Shown: in pieces, positions 5,718-11,274 of the stretch
How the letters are laid out: the number at the start of each line of letters is the position of its first letter
Position numbering within the stretch: position 1 is the first letter of the stretch
Assembly (NCBI GenBank): GCA_051002015.1
Contig: JBPCMS010000001.1
Span: 1-11,274 of the forward strand
Direction of reading: 5' to 3'
DNA length: 11,274 nucleotides
Origin: JACDBE01 sp051002015
Lineage (GTDB): Bacteria; Actinomycetota; Acidimicrobiia; Spongiisociales; UBA5794
The notes under the pieces: model-generated
What the model saw: only the letters and a program-made list of their open reading frames with translations
Database searches by the model: none
Told to the model about the DNA's origin: nothing
Translations under genes and position numbers: made by a program

Positions 5718-6765
5718 GGAAGGTGAGTACCTCGTCGATGGCGACGGCCACCGGGTTCCCCGGTTCGAGGTCGGGCCCGGGGCCGAGCCTGCTCCGCAGC
5801 GACGACCCGTCGGGGAGGGAGACCGTGACCAGCTGGTCGTGCCCGAAGTACTCCCGGTGCTTGACCACGGCGGGGCCGTCGGGATCGTGGGCGAGGCGAA
5901 CCGTCTCCGGGCGGATCATCACCACCACGGCGCCGGTGAGATCGGTGGGAAAGGTGCCGGCGCCGATCGAGACCATCCCCTCGGCGGCCCGCCCGGCGAA
6001 CAGGTCGGCGTCGCCGAGGAACCGGGCGGTCCAGGCGTCTGCGGGGCGCCGGTACAGCTCGGTGGGGGTGGCCACCTGGAGCACCGCCCCGGTGCGCATC
6101 ACGGCGACGTGGTCGCTCATCGCCAGTGCCTCCTCCTGGTCGTGGGTTACGAACACCGCGGTGGTGCCCGCGTCGGAGAGGATCTGGCGCACCTCACGCC
6201 GCACCCGGCCCCGCAGGTCGGCGTCGAGGTTGGAGAACGGCTCGTCGAGCAGGATCACCGTCGGGGCAGGGGCCAGGGCCCGGGCCAGGGCCACCCGCTG
6301 CTGCTCGCCGCCGGACAGCTCGCCGGGGAGGCGGTCCACGAGCTCCCCGAGACCGACCATCTCGATGACCTCGGCCACCCTTCCCTTCCGCTCCGGGCCC
6401 TTGGCGATGCCGAACCCGATGTTGGCGGCGACGGTGAGGTGGGGGAACAGGGCGGAGTCCTGGAACACCATCCCCACCCGGCGCCGCTCCGGGGCGACGT
6501 GCACCCGCAGGTCTGCCATCCGCTGCCCGGCGATGTCGAGGGTGCCGGCGTCGGGGCGCTCGAACCCGGCGATCAGCCGAAGTGCCGTGGTCTTCCCCGA
6601 TCCCGACGGGCCCAGCAGCGTGGTGACCGTCCCCTCGGCGACGTCGAGATCGAACCCGGTGACGGCAGCGACCGTCCCGAACCACTTGGTCAGACCCCGC
6701 GCCCGGATGGCCGGGGCATCGGTATCCGGCCCGCTCGAAGACTGGATGGAGGCGAGATCAGTCAT
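5710..6765 (-). CDS. fbpC: Iron(III) ABC importer ATP-binding protein
   Basis: The product is a 351-residue ABC ATPase with every motif in place: Walker A GPSGSGKT (52-59), Q-loop Gln102 in 'MVFQDSALFPHL', signature LSGGEQQR (150-157), Walker B ILLDEP (171-176), D-loop SNLD (178-181) and switch His208 in 'VTHDQEEA'. After about residue 250 comes a small C-terminal region ('MIRPETVRLA', 283-292; 'EYFGHDQLVTVSLPDG', 305-320) of the TOBE type found in importer ATPases. It energises uptake by binding the cytoplasmic loops of the permease. Its ATG (6765) lies inside the last codons of the permease gene, an 8-base overlap that suggests coupled translation. The iron assignment rests mainly on the neighbouring binding protein and permease; thiamine, spermidine or phosphonate ATPases share this architecture. 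Confidence 0.9.
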   Translation of the reverse strand: MTDLASIQSSSGPDTDAPAIRARGLTKWFGTVAAVTGFDLDVAEGTVTTLLGPSGSGKTTALRLIAGFERPDAGTLDIAGQRMADLRVHVAPERRRVGMVFQDSALFPHLTVAANIGFGIAKGPERKGRVAEVIEMVGLGELVDRLPGELSGGEQQRVALARALAPAPTVILLDEPFSNLDADLRGRVRREVRQILSDAGTTAVFVTHDQEEALAMSDHVAVMRTGAVLQVATPTELYRRPADAWTARFLGDADLFAGRAAEGMVSIGAGTFPTDLTGAVVVMIRPETVRLAHDPDGPAVVKHREYFGHDQLVTVSLPDGSSLRSRLGPGPDLEPGNPVAVAIDEVLTFPG

Positions 6766-8380
6766 GGAGGCCCCTGGCGACGAGCACGAAGAGAGGCACC
6801 GCCGACAGCCCGACCAACACCAGCGCGGCGACGCTGGCCTGAGTGTAGAACAGCTCCGAGGAGGCGCTCCAGACCTCGACCGCCAGGGTCTGGAACCCGG
6901 TGGGGCGGAGCAGCAGGGTGGCGGGGAGCTCCTTCATGGCGGTGAGGAACACCAGGGCGCCGCCGGCGACGATCGACCGCCACACCAGCGGGCCGGTGAC
7001 CAGCCGCAGGGTGCGCCACTGACCCATCCCCAGACTCCTGCTCGCTTCCTCCAGGCTGGCGGGTACCTGGCGCAGCCCGGCCTCGGTCGAGGCCAACGCC
7101 AGGGGGAGGAACAGGGCGACGTAGGCGATCAGCAGCAGCGGGATGCTCTGGTAGATGGCGGGCAGGAACCGCACCGCGATCACCAGGAAGGCGAGCCCGA
7201 CAGCGATGTGGGGCAGGGAGTATGCGGCCCAGGCCACCGACTCGATCCCCCTGCTGGTGCGGTTGGCGTGTCTGACGGCGAGCACGGCCACGGGGAGGGC
7301 GGCGATGGCGGTGAGCACGGCGGCCCCACCCGCCACCCCGACCGAGTTGACCAGCTCGCCGGCGATGACGGCTGCGCTGTTGCCCAGCGAGGACCCGCGC
7401 ACCGCCCACCACCCCAGGGTGAGCAGCGGCATCCCCAGTGAGGCGATGACCAGCACCGTCATGAAGCCCAGCCCGACCACCCTCCCCCTGGCACCCAGCC
7501 TGATCGGCCGCTGGTGCCGGGGCGGGCGGGCCACCATCGGGACGGTGCGTCCCCGGCCCCGCTGCTCGGCGAAGACCAGGACCAGGGCGATGATCACCAG
7601 GATCCCGGAGAGGAACAGCGCCGGGGTGAGGGTGAGGCGGCCCCGGAGCTGGGTGTAGATGGCCCTGGTGAAGGTCTCGTAGCGGAGCAGCGACACCGCG
7701 CCGAAGTCCGACATCACGTACAGCGACACCAGCAGGGCGGCTCCGGTCAGCGCCGGCTTGAGCTGGGGGATGACGATGGTGGTGACGGTCCGCCATCTGC
7801 TCGCTCCCAGCCCGGATGCGGCCTCCTCCAGGGCGGGGTCGAGCCGGCGCAGGGCGGGCACGGCGAGCAGATGGACGAAGGGGAAGTTCCACAGGCTGAG
7901 CGCACCCCACGCCGCCCAGAACCCGGTGAACGACGGAACCGCCCCCAGCCCTACCGAGCGCAGCATCTGGGTGAGCATGCCCTCGTTGCCCGACGAGGCG
8001 AGCAGGGTGAGGGCGCCGACGTAGGAGGGGATCACCAGGGGCAGGGCGGCCAGCGTCGACCAGGTCCGTCTCCCGGGGAGGTCGGTGCGGGTGGTCAGCC
8101 AGGCGGTGGTCATCCCGAGGGCGAGGGCGGTTACGGTGACGGTCACCACCAACCACCCGGTCGACACCAGCAGCTCGACCAGGCGGCCGGCGGTGAACCC
8201 GCCGGCGTCGAAGCCGCCGGGGCGGACCACCGTCCACACCAGGAAGCCGGTGGGGATGGCGGCGGGCACCACCGCCAGCAGGGCGAGCGGGGTGAGCAGG
8301 CGCGGCGCCGTCCGTCCCCTGGGGGCCGAGCGCGCCGCCTCGGTGACCGCCGGATCGGTGGGTGCCCGGAGGACGGTCAC
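6758..8380 (-). CDS. fbpB: Iron(III) ABC importer permease, fused two-domain
   Basis: The product is 540 residues and joins two binding-protein-dependent permease domains in one chain, as is standard for FbpB/ThiP. Each half has a string of membrane segments and an EAA loop that docks the ATPase: 'LEEAASGLGASRWRTVTTIVIP' (184-205) and 'LEEASRSLGMGQWRTLRLVTGP' (443-464), a spacing of about 259 residues. The segment 'MSDFGAVSLLRYETFTRAIYT' (223-243) is typical of iron-type permeases. A basic cytoplasmic linker (about 272-300, 'EQRGRGRTVPMVARPPRHQRP') joins the halves. The start is GTG 8380, 10 bases after the fbpA stop; the nearby ATG at 8388 is out of frame and meets a stop after three codons. 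The ribosome-binding site is weak, so translation probably depends on fbpA upstream. Function: forms the transmembrane path for ferric iron. Confidence 0.88.
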   Translation of the reverse strand: MTVLRAPTDPAVTEAARSAPRGRTAPRLLTPLALLAVVPAAIPTGFLVWTVVRPGGFDAGGFTAGRLVELLVSTGWLVVTVTVTALALGMTTAWLTTRTDLPGRRTWSTLAALPLVIPSYVGALTLLASSGNEGMLTQMLRSVGLGAVPSFTGFWAAWGALSLWNFPFVHLLAVPALRRLDPALEEAASGLGASRWRTVTTIVIPQLKPALTGAALLVSLYVMSDFGAVSLLRYETFTRAIYTQLRGRLTLTPALFLSGILVIIALVLVFAEQRGRGRTVPMVARPPRHQRPIRLGARGRVVGLGFMTVLVIASLGMPLLTLGWWAVRGSSLGNSAAVIAGELVNSVGVAGGAAVLTAIAALPVAVLAVRHANRTSRGIESVAWAAYSLPHIAVGLAFLVIAVRFLPAIYQSIPLLLIAYVALFLPLALASTEAGLRQVPASLEEASRSLGMGQWRTLRLVTGPLVWRSIVAGGALVFLTAMKELPATLLLRPTGFQTLAVEVWSASSELFYTQASVAALVLVGLSAVPLFVLVARGLHD

Positions 8381-8390
8381 GTGGCCATGT

Positions 8391-9446
8391 CTAGCTCAGC
8401 CCCGCCTCGGCGATCATGGTGAGCGCCGGCTCCAGGGTGTCGGCGGTGTCGGTCAGGTCGATGTCGAGCGTGGGAAGCTCGGCCAGCGGCACCTGACCCT
8501 CCGGGGTGCCCGCCCCCTCGATCAGCGGGTACTCGAAGAGGGTGAGGAAGTGGGCCTGGGACTCGGCGGAGAGCAGGAAGGCGATGAATCGCTCGGCGGC
8601 GTCCTTCATGTCCGAGCTCTCCAGGACTCCGGCCCCGGTGGCCATCACCAACCCGCCGGGGTCGCCGGTGGGGAAGAACAGGTTCTCAGCCGGGGCCTCG
8701 CCCAGCTCGGCGATCCGCTGCAGCAGGTAGTAGTGGTTGACCAACCCAGCGTCGAGGTCACCGGCGACGACTGCATCGACGATGGGGCCGTTGCCGTCGA
8801 AGATCTCGGGGTCGTTGGCGGCGATCCCCTCCAGCCAGGCGCGGGTGGCGTCCTCGCCCTGGACCAGGATCATCCCGGTGACGAAGGCGACGAAGGAGCC
8901 ATTGGTGGGGGCGATGCCGATCCGGCCCCGCCACTCCGCCTCGGTGAGGTCGAACACGGTGCCGGGCAGCTCGTCCTCGGAAACCAGGTCGGTGTTGTAG
9001 ACCATCACCCGGCTGCGGGCGGTGACCCCGACCCAGCGGTCGTCGCCGTCGCTGAACCGCTCCGGGACCAGCGACAGCACGGCGTCGGGGAGCGTGGTGA
9101 GCACGCCCTCGTTGGCGAGCCCACCGATGAAGGCGGGATCCTGAGCCCAGAACACGTCCGCAGGCGAGTTGTCGCCCTCCTCGAGGATGGCGGTGGCCAA
9201 CTCGCTGGTGCCGGCGTAGCGGACGGCGACCTCGATCCCGGTCTCGGCGGTGAAGGCGTCGACCACCGGCTCGACGAAGTTCTCGTTGCGACCCGAGTAC
9301 ACCACCAGGGTCTCGGCATCGGGGGCGAACACCGTGGTGGTGGCGCCGTCGGGGGTCGCCGCCGTGGTGGAGGTGTCGTCGGAGGGGCCTGCGCAGGCGG
9401 AGGCGAGCAGCGCAGTGGCGAGCAGGAGGGCGATTCGCAGCTTCAC
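8391..9446 (-). CDS. fbpA: Iron(III)-binding lipoprotein of the ABC importer
   Basis: The product is 351 residues. The start is GTG 9446, with AGGAAGG 7 bases upstream. The signal peptide MKLRIALLLATALLASAC ends in a lipobox with Cys18, followed by a Thr/Asp-rich linker, so the protein should be a membrane-anchored extracytoplasmic lipoprotein. The mature domain opens with 'LVVYSGRNENFVEPVVDAF' (47-65), the YSGRxE type of iron-binding proteins, and contains 'MVYNTDLV' (148-155). 'AGLVNHYYLLQRIAE' (233-247) includes Tyr239-Tyr240, matching the tyrosine pair that coordinates Fe3+ in FbpA-like proteins. The histidine ligand seen near the N-terminus of Neisseria FbpA is replaced by Asn54, as in other YSGR-type members. 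It delivers ferric iron to FbpB/FbpC, and is the first gene of that operon. A DtxR/IdeR-like box upstream predicts repression when iron is plentiful. Confidence 0.92.
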   Translation of the reverse strand: MKLRIALLLATALLASACAGPSDDTSTTAATPDGATTTVFAPDAETLVVYSGRNENFVEPVVDAFTAETGIEVAVRYAGTSELATAILEEGDNSPADVFWAQDPAFIGGLANEGVLTTLPDAVLSLVPERFSDGDDRWVGVTARSRVMVYNTDLVSEDELPGTVFDLTEAEWRGRIGIAPTNGSFVAFVTGMILVQGEDATRAWLEGIAANDPEIFDGNGPIVDAVVAGDLDAGLVNHYYLLQRIAELGEAPAENLFFPTGDPGGLVMATGAGVLESSDMKDAAERFIAFLLSAESQAHFLTLFEYPLIEGAGTPEGQVPLAELPTLDIDLTDTADTLEPALTMIAEAGLS

Positions 9447-9476
9447 GGCGGTTCCTTCCTCAGGCGAACCGGCGAG

Positions 9477-9506
9477 AAGCTAATTACTACGGTCACGATA
9501 GTGCAA
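9477..9506 (-). promoter_or_regulatory. Candidate promoter of the fbpABC operon
   Basis: On the minus strand TTGCAC (9506-9501), an 18-base spacer and TAGCTT (9482-9477) form a housekeeping-like pair. It lies 30 bases before the GTG start of fbpA and directly downstream of the candidate iron box. This is a normal place for a repressor to block RNA polymerase. Confidence 0.4.
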
Positions 9507-9510
9507 ATCC

Positions 9511-9531
9511 GCCTAACCCCTTCCGTTAGGC
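9511..9531. repeat. Inverted repeat GCCTAAC-N7-GTTAGGC upstream of fbpA
   Basis: GCCTAAC (9511-9517) and GTTAGGC (9525-9531) are perfect 7-base complements. The right arm is shared with the DtxR/IdeR-like box at 9521-9539, so up to three related GCCT(A/G)A-type half-sites are packed into 30 bases. It could be a second operator or a hairpin in a divergent leader. Confidence 0.5.
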
Positions 9532-9539
9532 ATGCCTGA
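9521..9539. promoter_or_regulatory. DtxR/IdeR-like iron box between fbpA and the AlkZ-like gene
   Basis: TTCCGTTAGGCATGCCTGA matches the known DtxR/IdeR consensus TTAGGTTAGGCTAACCTAA at 13 of 19 positions in an ungapped alignment, including the central TTAGGC. It contains the perfect 10-base palindrome AGGCATGCCT (9528-9537). It lies just upstream of the proposed fbpA -35 box, in the promoter region of an iron importer, where such a site is expected. Iron-loaded repressor binding is inferred and not proved. Confidence 0.5.
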
Positions 9540-9578
9540 TACCCGACCCGACCACCGATACGTAAGACTGGGTGGGCC

Positions 9579-10709
9579 ATGCCCGAGCCCATATCGATCC
9601 GTGAGTTCAACCGCGCCACCCTCCACCGCCAGGGTCTGATCGAGTCGTTCCCCGCCGGCACCCCGGTGGAGCGGGTGGTCGAGGCGGTGGGGCCGCTCCA
9701 GGCCCAACACAACCCGTCGCCGTTCCTCGCCGTCAGGGCCAGAACCGTCGACATCACCGCAGATGCGATGCACCGGGCCCTCGACCTTCACCGCCTGGTC
9801 AAGGCGTCGCTGTACCGCCAGACCCTGCACATGGTCAGCGGTGATCAGTACGGCGAGCATGCCGCCGCCTCAGACGCCGTCAAGCGGCGCAACTGGGACA
9901 CCTACATGGGCAAGCTGGCCGACCCGGACGCGCTGCGGGCCGCCGTGATCGGCTTCGCCCAGCAGGAGCGCACCCACGCCGAGGTCGTCGACTTCATCAC
10001 CACCTGGGTGACCGACAACCTGAAGCCGGGGGCGTCGCTCCCCGACACCGGGAGCTGGTTCATGGTGCGCGCCTGGAGCTGGCTGATCCGCACCCCGGCC
10101 ACCACCCGGGTCGACCACCACGGCCGGGACGGCTACATCGCCGGCGAGCGCATCATCAAAGGGCTCGGCGATGTCGACCCAGACACCGCCTGGGTGAACC
10201 GGGTCAGGGGTTACCTGGCCGCCTTCGGGCCCGCCTCGGTGGAGGACATCCAGTCGTTCATGGGGGAGAGCAGGGTGACCAGGGTCAGGGCCGCCGTCAT
10301 CGCCCTCGCCCCCGATCTGGTCGAACGCACCGACCCGACCGGGACCACGGTGTACGACCTCGCCGCCGCCCCCCGCCCCGACCCGGAGACGCCGGTCCCG
10401 GTGCGGATGCTGCCCCGGTTCGACAGCCTGCTGCTCGCCTACGCCCCTAAGCGGAGGGGACGGATCATCCCCGACGCCCACTACGCCGCGGTGATGAAGA
10501 CCCGCAACGCCCAGGTGCTCGCCTCGGTGCTGGTCGACGGGATGGTGGCGGGGGTGTGGGAGGCGAAGACCGAGGCCGACGGGCTCGAGGTGGCGGTGAC
10601 GCCGCTGGCATCGATGAACCGCCCGGTGCGCGGTGAGGTGACCGCCGAGGCGGGGAGGGTCGCCGCCTTCCTCGCCGGCCACCGGCCGTGGCGGGCGACC
10701 ATCATGTAA
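9579..10709 (+). CDS. Winged-helix DNA-binding protein, AlkZ/YcaQ-like (HTH_42)
   Basis: The product is 376 residues from ATG 9579, with GGTGGG as a weak ribosome-binding site; no clear promoter was found. It fits the HTH_42 superfamily, which includes the DNA glycosylases AlkZ and YcaQ that excise bulky alkylated bases or unhook interstrand crosslinks. Landmarks are 'VGPLQAQHNPSPFLAVRAR' (37-55), with Gln41-Ala-Gln43 fitting the family's QxQ/QxD catalytic motif, 'LYRQTLHMVSGDQY' (78-91), 'SFMGESRVTRVRAAV' (228-242) in a winged-helix segment, and the strongly conserved-looking 'LPRFDSLLLAYAPKRRGRII' (275-294). Most proteins of this group are uncharacterised, so glycosylase activity is an inference. 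It is divergent from the fbp operon across 132 bases and 22 bases upstream of a methyltransferase gene that may be cotranscribed. Confidence 0.8.
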   Translation: MPEPISIREFNRATLHRQGLIESFPAGTPVERVVEAVGPLQAQHNPSPFLAVRARTVDITADAMHRALDLHRLVKASLYRQTLHMVSGDQYGEHAAASDAVKRRNWDTYMGKLADPDALRAAVIGFAQQERTHAEVVDFITTWVTDNLKPGASLPDTGSWFMVRAWSWLIRTPATTRVDHHGRDGYIAGERIIKGLGDVDPDTAWVNRVRGYLAAFGPASVEDIQSFMGESRVTRVRAAVIALAPDLVERTDPTGTTVYDLAAAPRPDPETPVPVRMLPRFDSLLLAYAPKRRGRIIPDAHYAAVMKTRNAQVLASVLVDGMVAGVWEAKTEADGLEVAVTPLASMNRPVRGEVTAEAGRVAAFLAGHRPWRATIM

Positions 10710-10731
10710 GCCCACTGCTCAGAGGAGTGCG

Positions 10732-11274
10732 ATGACCGACCGCCTCGACGTGTTCCGCGCCCTGCTCCGTCCGCTCCCCCCGGGCTGCCTGCTCGACCTG
10801 GCGACCGGGCACGGCGCCTTCGCCATGGCCGCCTCCGACCTGGGCTGGACCGTGACCGGGGTCGACGTCAGGACCGGTCGCTTCCCGGCCGACCGCGACG
10901 ACATCACCTGGATCCGGTCCGACATCCGCCACTACCGCTTCGACCCGGCCGACTTCGACGTGATCACCGTGCTCGGGCTGCTCTACCACCTGCCCCTCAC
11001 CGACCAGATGGACCTGCTGCGCCGCTGCGTCGGAGCGGCGACGATCGTCGACACCCACATCTCGAACCAGCCGGTCCTTCGCCAGGGCGGGTATGACGGG
11101 CACCTGTTCGACGAGGACGCCGGGCGGGGCGAGGCGGCCCGGCAGCGGAGCGGGACCGCGTCATGGAACAACCGCTGGTCGTTCTGGGCGACGCTCGAGT
11201 CGACCGAGCGGATGCTCCACGACGCCGGGTTCGGGCACACCTTCCGGCTCTCGCCGCCGCTCGCCGAGGATCGC
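10732..11274 (+). CDS. Class I SAM-dependent methyltransferase, C-terminus cut by window end
   Basis: The frame is open from ATG 10732 to the last base, 181 codons without a stop. AGAGGAG (10721-10727) sits 4 bases before the ATG, the best ribosome-binding site in the window. 'CLLDLATGHGAFAMAASDLGWTVTGVDV' (19-46) is the SAM-binding motif I loop plus the strand ending in acidic Asp45. 'IRSDIRHYRF' (61-70) supplies a further Asp, and 'FDVITVLGLLYHLPL' (75-89) is the motif IV region. The tail 'NNRWSFWATLESTERMLHDAGF' (146-167) is common in small-molecule and tRNA-uridine methyltransferase relatives. The substrate is unknown. The 22-base gap to the AlkZ-like gene suggests one transcript. Confidence 0.8.
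   Translation, partial: MTDRLDVFRALLRPLPPGCLLDLATGHGAFAMAASDLGWTVTGVDVRTGRFPADRDDITWIRSDIRHYRFDPADFDVITVLGLLYHLPLTDQMDLLRRCVGAATIVDTHISNQPVLRQGGYDGHLFDEDAGRGEAARQRSGTASWNNRWSFWATLESTERMLHDAGFGHTFRLSPPLAEDR

Noticed and set aside
5681..7441. Long plus-strand open frames opposite fbpC and fbpB.
   Set aside because: Low-complexity Arg/Gly/Pro/Ser translations with no domain, opposite genes with complete ABC motifs.
8381..8391. ATG at 8388 on the minus strand as the fbpB start.
   Set aside because: It is out of frame with the permease and meets TGA after three codons.
8085..9539. A 484-codon plus-strand open frame opposite fbpB and fbpA.
   Set aside because: Gly/Asp/Glu/His-rich shadow translation, with no family resemblance and no ribosome-binding site worth noting.

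Overview
The window is very GC-rich, with almost every third codon position G or C, long spurious open frames on both strands, lipoprotein signal peptides and several GTG starts. This points to an actinobacterial chromosome. The protein types would suit an uncultured Acidimicrobiia-like lineage, but that placement is an inference from style and no marker gene is present. No rRNA, tRNA, insertion sequence, phage gene or CRISPR array is visible.

Layout from left to right. (1) Positions 1-1278, minus strand: the 5' part of an amino-acid-type ABC solute-binding lipoprotein gene, then a 158-bp gap, then a double-hotdog acyl-CoA thioesterase-like gene. The gap holds a decayed copy of the thioesterase gene's last ~50 bases and half of a palindromic repeat. 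(2) Positions 1279-1509: a divergent intergenic region with a striking palindrome (two perfect 22-base arms, 53 bases in all) and a candidate promoter. (3) Positions 1510-4333, plus strand: a flavin-dependent halogenase-like oxidoreductase with the family's motifs, followed after 61 bases by a CHX/Kef-type cation:proton antiporter homologue whose ion-binding aspartate pair is replaced by Cys-Thr. (4) Positions 4334-5664: an AT-richer leader with interleaved repeats, then a self-inhibited (class II) Fic AMP-transferase with a C-terminal winged helix. (5) Positions 5710-9446, minus strand: a complete iron(III) ABC importer operon, fbpA-fbpB-fbpC, with a DtxR/IdeR-like box upstream. (6) Positions 9579-11274, plus strand: an AlkZ/YcaQ-like winged-helix protein, then a class I methyltransferase cut by the window end.

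How the genes work together: fbpA, fbpB and fbpC encode the binding protein, the fused two-domain permease and the ATPase of one importer, transcribed in that order with a 10-base gap and an 8-base overlap. The halogenase and antiporter genes look like a two-gene transcription unit of unknown purpose, with no polyketide, peptide-synthetase or flavin reductase gene nearby. The Fic gene looks autonomous and may regulate itself. The most unusual items are the antiporter without its aspartate pair, the isolated halogenase, the large palindrome with its half copy, and the repeat-rich Fic leader. I do not see convincing evidence for a wholly new multi-gene system.
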